Source: Pseudo-nitzschia pungens
Lineage: Eukaryota; Bacillariophyta; Bacillariophyceae; Bacillariales; Bacillariaceae
Assembly: GCA_037355855.1 (NCBI GenBank)
Contig: CM074758.1
Span: 7,475,001 to 7,539,000 of the forward strand
Direction of reading: 5' to 3'
DNA length: 64,000 bases
Positions 9,801 to 19,770 of the stretch are shown in pieces. The number at the start of each line of letters is the position of its first letter. The first letter of the stretch is position 1. Position numbers and translations under genes: made by a program. The notes beneath the pieces are model-generated. The model was not told the DNA's origin, made no database searches, and saw nothing but the letters and a program-made list of their open reading frames with translations.

Positions 9801-11417
9801 ATGGTTTTTGCTGACGACCTTATTCCATGGAGTCTTGTAAGTACCAGGGGCGCCTTGCTCTCGAGCGCCATCAGATATCAAATGCTCGGGGATGCCGACG
9901 TCGTGGATGAAAATCTTCAGGCCTTCATATGCTTGCTTCTTGCCCTGTATAGGTATGAACTCGTCGTAGCCCTTACCATTACTGAAAACTTGGGCGGCTG
10001 AATCTTGTCGCATGATGCTCGGGACCTTTGCCATCCAGGTGTCGGTGTACCATTTGCCAGCCGCGATGCGCTTGTTTCTGAAGCTCTGCGTTGGCAATCG
10101 GCGGACAAGGGGATGCATAGGGTTGCGGAAGCCTTTCTGGGTCGTGACTCGAAGGGTATCCGCAGCCTTTCTCGGAGATACATCCCAAATCTTGGACAGA
10201 CGGTCGGAGTCGATCTTGCAGTATCGTTCGGTGTCAATCGTCGGACCCCACTTGGCTCGTCTGGCGATAGTGTCGAGCTCTGGGTCGACTGGTTCGACTG
10301 CATCGTCGTCCCATCGTACATGCTTGTAGACGGATGACAAGCAGACGGGAGAACTGTGACGGGGATCCAATTCGAAGCGCTCGCGTCCATCGGTGTAGGC
10401 GCGCTCGTACAGAGGGGTATGCAGGGCGTTGACTGTAAGACTTGGAACTGTATCCTCGTCTACATCGTCCCCGCAAGTCTTCAGGGGATCGCCCGAATGA
10501 AAAAGAGAAGATAGCCGCGCATCCAGACGCGAGTCGGATGCGATCGAACATGGGGTCAGATCACGGCGGGTACAGAGTTGCTGAAGGCTCCGCAGCTTGT
10601 ACTTCTCATAGCAATCATGCTGTGGCAGGATCAGCTCATCGCTCCGAAGAGGATCATCGTACAAATGGGGACTGAAGTTGGACCGTGTTTCGACGGGCTC
10701 CAACTTGCGCTTGTTGGACTTCTTGGACTGCTTCGTGGTCGGCGCGGACGCATGGGGCGTCCCCGCGCGAAGGACAGACACCGTAGGATTCAACGGATGG
10801 GATCCGTCGATGGCTTCTTCGGCTTGCTCGAACTTCTTGCTCTTCGGATCCCAAGGGAAGTCTCGGGTAGCAACGACATGATTGCATGTAGCCATTTCAT
10901 GCTTGGTTGGCTTGCGGGAAGGGAAATAGGACACGACCCCATCAAGCAGGAGCTTGATATCGAGGGTGTGGCCCGCATGGGGATCTTCAGGATCGGTATT
11001 GTCAATATGGATGGAGTGACTGGACTGCTCATCATACTGACGGGGCGTTTCACTGACACGATTGGGATGGCAGTCCCGTATCTGATTCGGGCAAATCAAG
11101 CTGTGGGACAACTTGTCGCCAAAATACAGGGCTTCGTGGAAATAAATCAACCAAACTTTCCCGTCGGTATCTGTGTAGGCCGTAACACAGGTCCCAATAG
11201 GAATGTTCTTGATAGGCTCGAGCTCAGGCGAAAAAGGATGAACATCGACGTGGCTGACGACTTGGTCTTCAAGCAAGATCATATTGGAACCGGCGGCAGT
11301 CGTATCAGCGTGGCTGTCCAGCTCGCACTGTCCCTCAGGACTCGGGCGCGCGCGCGGGAGATCCATCTGGTACAACAGCCGGCCAACCTTACTTAATTTC
11401 GGGCACCGGCCGTCGTT
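6870..11417 (-). CDS. Pol of Copia element B (PR-IN-RT-RH)
   Basis: Open for about 1,515 codons from the codon after the gag UGA to a TAA. There is no ATG at its beginning (first ATG is in YQMDL), as expected if it is made as a Gag-Pol fusion. Counting from position 11,375: protease motif CELDSHADT near residue 20; integrase with Asp in YTDTWMAKV near 443, Asp in ISDGAREQ near 500 and Glu in NRAELSIGH near 543; reverse transcriptase with QNAYLTAPIKKKYYLVA and the YVDDI active site near 1,140; RNase H with FVDADHAG near 1,350, YCDNES near 1,433 and ADLFTKLL near the end. Integrase before reverse transcriptase defines Copia. The protein copies and integrates the element. No stop or frameshift is seen. 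Confidence 0.95.
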   Translation of the reverse strand, partial: NDGRCPKLSKVGRLLYQMDLPRARPSPEGQCELDSHADTTAAGSNMILLEDQVVSHVDVHPFSPELEPIKNIPIGTCVTAYTDTDGKVWLIYFHEALYFGDKLSHSLICPNQIRDCHPNRVSETPRQYDEQSSHSIHIDNTDPEDPHAGHTLDIKLLLDGVVSYFPSRKPTKHEMATCNHVVATRDFPWDPKSKKFEQAEEAIDGSHPLNPTVSVLRAGTPHASAPTTKQSKKSNKRKLEPVETRSNFSPHLYDDPLRSDELILPQHDCYEKYKLRSLQQLCTRRDLTPCSIASDSRLDARLSSLFHSGDPLKTCGDDVDEDTVPSLTVNALHTPLYERAYTDGRERFELDPRHSSPVCLSSVYKHVRWDDDAVEPVDPELDTIARRAKWGPTIDTERYCKIDSDRLSKIWDVSPRKAADTLRVTTQKGFRNPMHPLVRRLPTQSFRNKRIAAGKWYTDTWMAKVPSIMRQDSAAQVFSNGKGYDEFIPIQGKKQAYEGLKIFIHDVGIPEHLISDGAREQGAPGTYKTPWNKVVSKNHIHQTFIQPRCPFQNRAELSIGHISRSIRKKTARKRSPKRLWAFCGELVAAIRQRTASSDPTMMGRTPFEIVHGYMPDISLYQAHEWYDFVYWVDLSDGTEKLGRWLGPCGDRFGGGDCHWILNEAAMPVSTNTVRAVTEEEWRSHDVKRYMDSFDQAVESKIGDKVEDNDAKFQATYPDPPAELFEGHQERWELAEPEASIPDIDDLIPDGDDYDEYIGNNVMIQKGDERLRCVVKNRSADLNGNPIGKRNDNPILDTRMYDLQFPDGSVEQYTANIVAESMYSEIDDDGRMFSLLDEIIDHEKDGSAVRKQDATITNKYGRKVPKPTTKGWRLLVSWKDGTESWCKLSDLKESFPVQTAEYAISAKISDQPAFRWWIHHVLRRKKRILKATKRNKYWDRTHKFGVELPHSIPEALAIDRKTGTDYWEKAIAKEMRNNEMAFEFDSSYTVEGLKAEGFSKITTHMIFDVKLGSLTRKARLVADGHKVQATAKEHTFSSVPSRDSVRIFFLLAALNNLDVLSADIQNAYLTAPIKKKYYLVARAEDGFPQHLVGQVCKIVRALYGLPVAGASFRSYLTKHLRTLGYQPCKADPDVHMRVETRKDGSRYWAYLIAYVDDIICCSEDPRRQLESIEQRFTLKDGTIEVPTLYLGADVHSHVVEDDPIPKWAMSSEKYAKKAIDAVEKELGTEQYGYKHLPNKVSTPLTSDYRPEVDVTAELDPSKQNYYQGLIGVLRWLCELGRLDLVMPVSLMSRYLAQARTGHLNQVLHMFAYLKAHARSKLVFDETRPDVDESRFPNCDWSEFYPDAKEVLPPDAPEALGKAVIMSCFVDADHAGCKATRRSHTGIIIFVNRAPILWFSKRQTTVETSTFGSEIVALRIAIELIEGLRYKLRMMGVPIEGPTNVYCDNESVVKNTTRPESPCNKKHNSVAYHKARESIAAGTIRIAKEPGETNIADLFTKLLNGPALKEHCARCMW

Positions 11418-11420
11418 TCA
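11375..11420 (-). promoter_or_regulatory. gag-UGA-pol junction of Copia B with 8-bp RNA stem
   Basis: Gag stops at TGA (11,418-11,420, minus). Pol continues in the same frame. After a 4-nt spacer, ACGGCCGG (11,406-11,413) can pair with CCGGCTGT (11,375-11,382) across a 23-nt loop. Copia A has the same geometry with a changed first pair (A-U here, C-G in A) and third pair (G-U here, A-U in A), so pairing is kept. Confidence 0.7.
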
Positions 11421-13424
11421 GTTCTTGGGGGTCTGTCCTTGGTTCGAGCCGTTGCCCTTCTTCTTGTTCTTGTCCTTTTTGCGTCCCTTGGGCCCAAAAC
11501 TGTTCCCTGCGCCTTGGGTCACATTCGCGTTCGCGGAGGCAGCAGGCGTGGCATGGCTCGAACTCGTGGACTGAATGGTTCGGGCCTTCTTCTTCTGGCG
11601 GAGGTCGTACAACTGCTTTCGTTGTTCCTTGGAGAAGGTCTTGTAAACTTCGTAGGGATACTTCTTGTCTTCGACCTTCCCGCTATACGATCCGCCGTGG
11701 TTGCTACTTCCTTGACCATCGCCACCATCTTGACGTACAGAGGAAATACTTCGCGCTCGCTTGGTTGAAGCCGCACCCATCTTCCGTATGCCGAGGCATT
11801 TCTTGAAGAATGAGACGCATTCATTGAAGTTCGTGGTATACTTGTCACTGTCGAGGGCTTGGATCTTGGGGTTCTCAAACCGATCGTCTTGGATGCTGTG
11901 GATGAAATTCATGGTGAAGTCTTGCTCGTCTGGCAACTTGCCGTGATTGGTGAGCGTAGTCTGGAAATTCAACCAAGTTCTGCAGTGCTTCTCAAAGTCG
12001 TATGTTCGAGAGTCTCCTGTGTAGCGAGAGGTGTACATACCGGTACGGACCTTGTCAAGGATAGCCGTGACGTTCGTCTGAGAGAAGGCATTCTCGTATA
12101 GAGTTAGGAATGCGGCTCGGGCATTCCCAGTTGGATGCTTCGCGTCTTTGTACTTTCGAGTGTAGGCCCAACCGGGCCCGTCGCTGACTGCGTTACAGAG
12201 CAGCACCCAAACGTCGTGGTTGTCAGTGACAAACTGTGGGCCTTCAAGCGTGGCGCATCGAACATTATAATCCATCCAGTTGGAATAGGTCCCGTCGTTC
12301 CCAACAGTGGCGGACCTGTCAGCTGCAGTCACCGTCTCTTGCTCCTTCGGGCGAATGACATATGATAAGGGGAATCCTCGTTCATTGTACTGGAAGCGGA
12401 GGAACTGGCGGAAGTTTTCTTCCCACTTACGGAAGTTGTCAAGGCTGACGAGCTTCGGCGGGGTAATGGATGCGACTGTCTCCTTGTCGGAGGTTTCCAT
12501 TCCGTGTAGGCGATCACGAGTTCGGTCGGCTGCGAGGGGATCACTAAGCCAAGTATGGGCTGTAGGCTTGATACCAATGAGTGGTTGGTAGCGGATCCAC
12601 TCAGAAAGAAGCTTAAAGGATTGTCTGAAGGAAAGTCCGATGAATACTCGTTCAGGGTGGGGGCACATCGGATGACGGTCGCTATTGAAATCACGTAGGT
12701 ACTTGGGGAGTTCCTTGGCAGAGAGCTGCTGGATCGCCTCGATGCTGTTGAGGCCATTCCGGAATAGTTCATCCGCCGTATCGTTGTTGCTGAAACCAGA
12801 AAGGATCTTGTGGAGGTCTAACTCTCTTGAGGTGAGCTTCGCTCCATTCTTGTATCCAGAGATGCCTCCGTTAGCCTGGGCTGTGGCGTGAGCTTGGAGG
12901 ATATCAGGGCTAGCCCCTGCAGGTGCAGGAGCGGGAGCAGGAGCAGGAGCGGCGGCAGCAGCAGCAGCGGCAGCAATCCGGGCTGCATCCTCTCGAGCGG
13001 CGGCAGCAGCAGCGTCAGCAGCAATCCGGGCCGCATTCTCGCTGCGCATCGCTCTCAGTTCTTGAATAGCAGCAAGGAGGATCATCTCAGATCGAGGTTG
13101 GATGTCAAGGTTTGGTTCTTGTTGGACTCTGGAGCCTCCAAGGACAGCAGGAGCAATAGGAGGGACTCCAGGTGCTCCGACAGGGGGCATCGCTCCGGCG
13201 GCGACAGGGGGCAGCGCTCCGACAGGGGGAACACCGGCTCCAACAACGGCTCCAGGCGGAGGAAAGTCTCCTCCAGGGACAGCGCCTCCAGGGACAGCTC
13301 CACCTCCAGGAGCAGCGACGTCTCCAGGGACAGCGCCGCCTCCAGCTTCAGGGGCATCTCCAGCAGCGGCGGCTCCGGCGGCGGCTGCAGCGGCGGCGGC
13401 TTGACTTCTAGTTTGCTTGGCCAT
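11418..13424 (-). CDS. Gag of Copia element B
   Basis: 668-residue ORF. I chose the ATG at 13,424 (MAKQTRSQAAAA) because copy C starts its gag with the same residues in the context aaccATGGCC. The frame is open further upstream, but only from a GTG. The N-terminal 160 residues are low complexity, Ala/Gly/Pro rich (GGAVPGG-type repeats). The middle (GGISGYKNG, SEWIRYQPLIG, YVIRPKEQ) is shared with Gag of element A and should be the capsid-like part. The C-terminus is very basic (KGRKKDKNKKKGN) and likely binds RNA; no CCHC knuckle is seen. It ends in TGA, with pol in the same frame behind it. Confidence 0.88.
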   Translation of the reverse strand: MAKQTRSQAAAAAAAAGAAAAGDAPEAGGGAVPGDVAAPGGGAVPGGAVPGGDFPPPGAVVGAGVPPVGALPPVAAGAMPPVGAPGVPPIAPAVLGGSRVQQEPNLDIQPRSEMILLAAIQELRAMRSENAARIAADAAAAAAREDAARIAAAAAAAAAPAPAPAPAPAGASPDILQAHATAQANGGISGYKNGAKLTSRELDLHKILSGFSNNDTADELFRNGLNSIEAIQQLSAKELPKYLRDFNSDRHPMCPHPERVFIGLSFRQSFKLLSEWIRYQPLIGIKPTAHTWLSDPLAADRTRDRLHGMETSDKETVASITPPKLVSLDNFRKWEENFRQFLRFQYNERGFPLSYVIRPKEQETVTAADRSATVGNDGTYSNWMDYNVRCATLEGPQFVTDNHDVWVLLCNAVSDGPGWAYTRKYKDAKHPTGNARAAFLTLYENAFSQTNVTAILDKVRTGMYTSRYTGDSRTYDFEKHCRTWLNFQTTLTNHGKLPDEQDFTMNFIHSIQDDRFENPKIQALDSDKYTTNFNECVSFFKKCLGIRKMGAASTKRARSISSVRQDGGDGQGSSNHGGSYSGKVEDKKYPYEVYKTFSKEQRKQLYDLRQKKKARTIQSTSSSHATPAASANANVTQGAGNSFGPKGRKKDKNKKKGNGSNQGQTPKN

Positions 13425-14429
13425 GGTTAACTTGACTTGCTCTGAGTAACTAACTTGCTTCAGTTTCCAAATTCTTTTGTGGTGGGGACTGTTTCCATCC
13501 AATTTGTCGATCGAAAGGTCCTGTATCGATTGTTCTGTATCAATTTCGTGTCGACGTTCGAAAGAAAAGGTATCAAGAAAAGGTATCACGTCAGCGTTTC
13601 CGTGTCAACAGTTTCGTGCCGATGATGTCTTCGTGTCAACAGTTTCGTGCCGACGAAAGGTATCCACATCGATGGTTCCGATTCGATGGTTGGATGGTTG
13701 GTTACCAAAAGAGAAGAATTCTTTCGGTCTTTCTGCTCTGGACCAATCGATTTGATTTTGGAACATGACTGGTCCCAGGGATCTATCGGTTTTGAGATAT
13801 GGCTGATCTCAGAGGCATGACTGGCCTCAGAGACATGACTGGTCTCGCATTGGTTTTGAGATATGACTGATCTCAGGGTTCTGATTCCAAGTTCCCTTGG
13901 CTAAAATCAAAAAAAATCGATGGTATGGCAGATTTGAGGTTGTCTGCGCCTCATTATTCTGATGGATGGTCCTGACGTCATGTCATTGTTCTGCTGGATA
14001 TGACCGTTCTCACTGGGAACGTGCGTGGCGTTCTGTCTTCCACGAAGGTTCCATCCGTTGCGAACGTCCCCTTGAATCCTGTAAAAATAACAGGGAATCA
14101 TGGACGCTGCTTTCTCCACGTCCTGCTTGCTCCTTCCCCACCGGACTGAGCCTCCATGGTGCCACCATGATGCTCAGCTACCGTACTCTGTATCAATAGG
14201 CCCCAGAGGTGGATGTATGGGCTCCGGTCGGTTTGCGCCTCTGTCTGCTGGGGAAGGGCTCCCCATTAACATCAGGGATCTCACGATGTCAGCTGCTGGT
14301 CCAGTTACAGCTGAGGTTTTACATCCAAGTGTAGGCATGGATGCCAGTGGTGATCAACCAACTGGGTTTCTTCACGCGCTCTAGCCGGCGTCCCGGTTCG
14401 TAGTGGGTCGAGCGGTGGGTCTGATAAAC
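13425..14429 (-). other. 5' leader of Copia B with short repeats and a CRE palindrome
   Basis: Untranslated leader between the 5' LTR and gag. It holds repeated words (tttcgtgtcaacagtttcgtgcc near 13,600-13,650; catgactggtctcag-like units at 13,760-13,880), a TGACGTCA palindrome at 13,973-13,980, and, next to the LTR, GTTTATCAGACCCACCGC (14,412-14,429, minus strand), which is conserved in elements A and C and is the likely primer-binding region. Confidence 0.6.
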
Positions 14430-15328
14430 TGTGTTGATATCCGCTCGTCAGCGGTCTTCGGGGAACTAATCGTAGAACTTAATCGTCTTATACTGTGTAC
14501 TGGAAATAGGCGAAAGCCTTAACAATAATAACGCGTACATCCCTGGCAAAGGGTGAGACTACAGCGGGCTGTCCAAGGTCTTATTGCATACACTTAGTTA
14601 CTACAAGGTACTTCCCTAGAGGTACATCGGAATCGATCGAAAGGGAGGGCATGATAGGTTTCTATTTTAGAGTATAAAAGAAAGAGTGAAAAAAGGGAGC
14701 TGAGCCAAAGCGCTCAGCTCTGTATCGTGACAGCGCTCCGATAACTCGTATAATAACAGAGCTCTGTAGCTCTGGTACTGTATTCTACGGGTAGCGTATC
14801 GGAGTATCGCTTAATTAGATCGAATCGTGCGCTAGCGCTAGCTCGCTTATGCTAGCGCGTTGGGTAACTGTTTGGGCCGGGTATCCGATCATGGTACATA
14901 TTATACACCAATGACCTGACCCCGGCGGTAGCATCATATCTTAGCATTGGTATCATGGTAGGTTAGCATCTTTCAGTATCTCGTAGCCTTAGCAACCCTA
15001 ACCCTGTAGCATTTAGCTACACCCTGAAAAGGTGCTTTACTCGGGGTACGTACGATTGGTACAAATCGTACGCGGCGACCCTAGTAAACTCTGCTAGCAT
15101 CCATACTAAACAGGATAGGTCTGCTGCTAAGCCTGCTGCTAAGCCTGTTGCTAAGCCTGTTGCTAAGCCTGTTGCTGAGCTTGTATGCTAGCAATTAGCG
15201 CACAGCTCTAGCACTCAGCTCAGCACCTGTTAGTCAGTTACTGGGTGTTGCTGACTGTAGACCCAGTAGCCCTTCTACACAGGAGCCTTGCTAGCACAGA
15301 TCATAGCACCACCATGAATATCTTCATA
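14430..15328 (-). repeat. 5' LTR of Copia B
   Basis: Partner of the LTR at 5,368-6,266, same length and apparently identical. It carries the promoter and the transcript ends. On its right edge it meets the TGGG duplication and then the older Copia A reverse transcriptase. Confidence 0.92.
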
Positions 15329-15848
15329 TGGGACACTGCTGAAAGTGTGTTCCTTGGCTGTTGCTTGTACCTTATGGCCATCGGCGACTAACCTAGCCTT
15401 TCTTGTGAGGGCTCCCAGCTTGACGTCAAATATCATGTGGGTGGTGATCTTGCTGAATCCTTTGGCCTTGAGTCCTTCAACGGTGTAGCTGGGATCAAAC
15501 TCAAACGCCATCTCGTTGTTCTTCATCTCTTTAGCAATTGCCTTCTGCCAATAGTCCGTTCCGGTTTTCTTGTCAATGGCAAGCGCTTCAGGGATTGAGT
15601 GCGGGAGTTCCACACCATACTTGTGTGTACGATCCCAGTACTTGTTGGATTTCTTGGTGGCTTTAAGAAGACGTCGTTTCCTTCAGAGTACATGATGTAC
15701 CCACCATTTGAAAGCTGGTTCATCGGCAATCTGGTTATCAACAGCATACTGCGCAGCTTCAACAGGGAAAGACTCTTTGATATCACCTAACTTACACCAC
15801 GATTCAGTACCATCCTTCCAACTCACCAGTAGCCTCCATCCCTTAGTT
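15329..15848 (-). pseudogene. Pol fragment of Copia A (between integrase and reverse transcriptase)
   Basis: Minus-strand Copia pol sequence (TKGWRLLVSWKDGTESWCK, then LPHSIPEALAIDKKTGTDYW, then DVKLGALTRKARLVADGHKV), colinear with Copia B. It has an in-frame TGA at 15,683-15,685 where B has CGA (Arg). It is bounded on the left by Copia B and on the right by the inverted-repeat transposon T1. Confidence 0.88.
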
Positions 15849-15872
15849 CGTCCGAAAACTGGTTCGCGACCC
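15849..15872 (+). repeat. Left terminal inverted repeat of T1
   Basis: Matches 21,395-21,418 as a reverse complement; starts CGTCCGAAAAC. Closely related to the end of T2 at 59,002-59,025. Confidence 0.88.
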
Positions 15873-16139
15873 ATCGCGACCAATCGCGACCGGATCGCGA
15901 CCCAATCACGACTTGTCTCAGAAAAATGCGACCCCAATTTTTTATTTCACAACCTTTTTTCCATTATTCTCAACCTTATTTCTCCTTTTTCTCGATCCCC
16001 GCATCGTTTTCAGGAAAATGTTCTGATCTAGACCCTGATATTCAGTCCCTCGTCACCCTTTCATTCCATTTTACACATTTGACACATTTGACTCAACATA
16101 ACAAATAATTTTTAATCAGATTTACTTCAATCATCAATC

Positions 16140-17310
16140 ACACAAAAGTGACAGCATGCAGCAACCAACGAGTCGATAATACAGGGGGGGACAGCAAGCA
16201 GCAACGCGTCGATAATACAAACGCGTCGATAATACAGCAGGGGGGACAGCAAGCAGCAACGCGTCCATAATACAGGGGGGACAGCAAGCAGCAGCAACGC
16301 GTCGATAATACAGGGGGGGACAGCAAGCAGCAAGCAGCAACGCGTCGATAATACAGGGGGGGGCAGCAAGCAGCAACGAACGCGTCGAAAATACAGGGGG
16401 GACAGCAAGCAGCAAGCAGCAACGAACGCGTCGACAATACAGGGGGGACAGCAAGCAGCAAGCAGCAACGAACGCGTCGAAAATACAGGGGGGGCAGCAA
16501 GCAGTAAGCAGCAACGCGTCGATAATACAGGGGGGGGCAGCAAGCAGCAACGAACGCGTCAAAAATACAGGGGGGACAGCAAGCAGCAAGCAGCAACGAA
16601 CGCGTCGAAAATACAGGGGGGACAGCAAGCAGCAAGCAGCAACGCGTCGATAATACAGGGGGGACAGCAAGCAGAAATCCGTCGAAAATACAGGGGGGGG
16701 GGGACAGCAAGCAGCAGCAACACGTCGATACTACAAGGGGGGGACAGCAAGCAGCAACCAACGCGTTGATAATACAGGGGGGGACAGCAAGCAGCAAGCA
16801 GCAACGCGTCGATAATACAGGGGGGGGGCAGAAAGCAGCTGCAACCCGTCGATAATATAAACGCGTCGATAATACAGGGGGGGGGACAGCAAGCAGCAAC
16901 GCGTCGATAATCCAGGGGGGGACAGCAAGCAGCAGCAACGCGTCAAGCAGCAGCAACGCGTCGATAGTACGGGGGGGGGGGGGAGCAAGCAGGAGCAATG
17001 CGTCAATAATACAGGGGGGGAAAGCAAGCAGCAACGCGTCAATAATACAGGGGGGACAGCAAGCAGCAGCAACGCGTCGATACTACAGAAAGAGCAAGTA
17101 GCAACGCGTTGATAATACAGAGGGGGGACAGCAAGCAGCAGCAACGCGTCAAGCAGCAGCAACGCGTCGATAGTACGGGGGGGCGGGAGCAAGGAGGAGC
17201 AATGCGTCAATAATACAGGGGGGGAAAGCAAGCAGCAACGCGTCGATAATACAGGGGGGGGACAGCAAGCAGCAGCAAGCAGCAACGCGTTGATAATACA
17301 GGGGGGATAA
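16140..17310. repeat. Minisatellite with poly-G runs in T1
   Basis: About 30 degenerate units, each near 30-50 bp, built from cagcaagcagcaa, cgcgtcgataatacag and a run of 5-12 G. Unit length varies by insertion of extra cagcaag words. Long minus-strand frames (up to about 300 codons, reading CCPPCIIDALLLAV-like repeats) stay open only because the units lack stops in those frames; I do not read them as genes. Confidence 0.9.
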
Positions 17311-17339
17311 TACACGAGAATATTTTTAAAGAACTATCG

Positions 17340-17830
17340 CCTTTGTCGCCATATTACCTTTTCCGATCATTCTGGTTGTCGCCGTCGGTCCTCGTTGTTC
17401 CGACCGTCGTCGTCGTCCCTCTTGGCTCCAATATCTCCTGTGTGAATGTACAAAATAAACAACAGGCGGTTAGTCGTCATTATCGTTCCGGTCGTCATCG
17501 TCGTCTCTCTCTGTCCCCATCGGTATTCAATTACGGTACCTTTTATTGTCGTTGTCCTTCGTCGTTCCTCTTCGCTCCGATCTCTCCTCCTGTGTGAATG
17601 TACAAAATAAACAAAAGGCGGTTAGTCGTCATTATCGTTCCCGTTGTCGTCGTCATCCCGGTCGTCGTCGTCCCGGTCGTCGTCGTGTCGGTCATCGTCG
17701 TCCCCCTCTTCTACGATCGTACCTTCGTCGTACCTTTTAGTGTCATCATCCCTCCCCGATCGTCTTCGTCGTCCTCTGCAGGTTCGTTCGCGCGTCGTAC
17801 TCGTAGATATCTGGGTAAGCCAGATGACTC
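17340..17830. repeat. gtc-rich low-complexity block with a 152-bp duplication
   Basis: Cytosine/guanine/thymine-rich stretch of gtcgtcgtc words. A segment containing tgtgtgaatgtacaaaataa occurs at about 17,439 and again 152 bp later at about 17,591. No gene is supported. Confidence 0.7.
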
Positions 17831-18063
17831 AAGGTCTGCAGCCCACCCTACCTTGATAACAAAAGATAACAGGAAGGATTTCAAGAGTGATCAGTTCTTT
17901 ACTTTCTTTGCCATTAGTCTCTCCAAGATGGTACCAGGCGCCTTGCTCTCACTTTAAACTGGTCCGGCCAGAAAATTCCAACACCGAAACGAAAATGAAA
18001 ATTATGACACATCCACCACGAGGGAGATGTGGGGCAAAATCGAACAACAAAATTATTCACTGC

Positions 18064-18240
18064 GATGATGCACATAATGTACGCGATGATGCACATAATG
18101 TACGTAGGTAACAGTACTGTTTGTACAGGCTGACTGGAAAAAATGACAGCAATGTACGTAGATTACAGTACTGTTTGTACAGGCTGACTGGAAAAAATGA
18201 CAGCAATGTACGTAGATTACAGTACTAAGTCTACAGTCTT
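18064..18240. repeat. Short tandem duplications (gatgatgcacataatgtacg and a ~64-bp unit)
   Basis: Two back-to-back copies of a roughly 64-bp unit containing tacagtactgtttgtacagg and gactggaaaaaatgacagc, preceded by two copies of a 20-bp unit. Confidence 0.75.
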
Positions 18241-18539
18241 AGTAAAAGAAAAAATGACATGTCTGCATACATACCTAGTAGTACGTATGTATGTATGCAG
18301 GGGATGTGTAGGTTTCCAGTACTGTGTATACTGTACGTAGGGTACTGGTAGAAATCTTTTGGTAGTAGCATTATAAGATAGAGAGAACACCATTAAAGCA
18401 GTAGTAGACAGTAATAGTGGTATCACTGGATGTGACTGATGTGGTGTTGTTGGTTCGAGTGCCATGGTGGAAATATATTTTGCTACATCACGATGCGATA
18501 ACAATATTTTTGCTGCGAAGCACATGTCAGAATAAGTGA

Positions 18540-19770
18540 GCTATTCAGTTATTCAATGGTGACATCCATACTATTGGTGATTTTTGAATACTTCTTTTTG
18601 CATACTCTTGCCCATGCATAGGATGAGGAATATTCACACTGGAATCACACAACTATTGGCCAGATTCATTCAGATATGTGATTTGGTAATTTTTTCTAGT
18701 AAATTCTGCAGTAGTGGACCAAATATCAATTATTCAGTGGTGACACCCAAATTATAGGTGATTTTTGCATATTTCTTTTTGCATACTCTTGCCCATGCAC
18801 AGGATGAGGAATATTCACACTGGAATCACAGAAATATTGGTCAGATTCATTCAGATATGTGATTTTACAGTATTTTCTAGTAAATTCTGCAGTAGTGGAC
18901 CAAATATTAATTATTCAGTGGTGACACCCAAATTATAGGTGATTTTAGAATACTTCTTTTTGCATACTCTTGCCCATGCATAGGATGAGAAATATTCACA
19001 CCGGAATCACACAAATATTGGATAGATTCATTCAGATATTTGATTTTACAGTATTTTCTACTAAATTTTCCAGTAGTGGACCAAATATTAATTATTCAGT
19101 GGTGACACCCAAACTATTGGTGATTTTTGAATACTTCTTTTTGAATTCTCTTGCTCATGCATAGGATGAGGAATATTCACACCGGAATCACACAAATATT
19201 GGACAGATTCATTCAGATATTTGATTTGGTACTTTTTTCTAGTGAATTCCGCAGTAGTGGAACAAATATTAATTATTCAGTGGTGACACCCATACCATTG
19301 GTGATTTTTGAATACTTCTTTTTGCATACTCTTGCCCATGCACAGGATGAGGAATATTCACACTGGAATCACACAAATATTGGCCAGATTCATTCAGATA
19401 TTTGATTTTACAGTATTTTCTAGTAAATGCTGCGGTACTGGACCAAATATTAATTATTCAGTGATGACACCCAAATTATAGGTGATTTTTGAATACTTCT
19501 TTTTGCATACTCTTGACCATGCATAGGATGAGGAATATTCACACTGGAATCACACAAAGATTGGCCAGATTCATTCAGATATGTGATTTTACAGTATTTT
19601 CTAGTGAATTTTCCAGTAGTGGACCAAATATTAATTATTCAGTGGTGACACCCAAATTATAGGTGATTTTTGAATACTTCTTTTTGCATACTCTTGCCCA
19701 TGCATAGGATGAGAAATATTCACATTGGAATCACACAAATATTGGCCAGATTCATTCAGTTATTTGATTT
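18540..19770. repeat. 181-bp satellite-like tandem array in T1
   Basis: The word ggtgac (gatgac in one copy) recurs at 18,558, 18,739, 18,920, 19,101, 19,282, 19,463 and 19,644: six consecutive intervals of exactly 181 bp. Units are AT-rich, differ by scattered substitutions and show no length change. Small ORFs inside are by-products. Confidence 0.93.

Larger units (their letters stand above)
5368..15328 (-). mobile_element. Copia-type LTR retrotransposon B, complete, nested in Copia A
   Basis: 9,961-bp element with two 899-bp LTRs (5,368-6,266 and 14,430-15,328), gag and pol on the minus strand. It is flanked by TGGG at 5,364-5,367 and 15,329-15,332, read as a 4-bp target duplication. It splits the reverse transcriptase of Copia A: the pieces at 5,151-5,367 and 15,329-15,848 join into one RT reading order. 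The LTRs have the same length and I saw no difference when reading them side by side, so the insertion is recent. Both ORFs are intact except for the shared UGA junction. Confidence 0.93.

Noticed and set aside
13102..13430. Forward frames opposite the gag N-terminus (Ala/Pro/Ser-rich)
   Set aside because: Shadows of the Gly/Pro/Ala repeats of Gag B on the other strand.
16127..17315. Long minus-strand frames of up to 298 codons
   Set aside because: They read the minisatellite in three overlapping frames with the same repeated residues; open only because the unit lacks stops.
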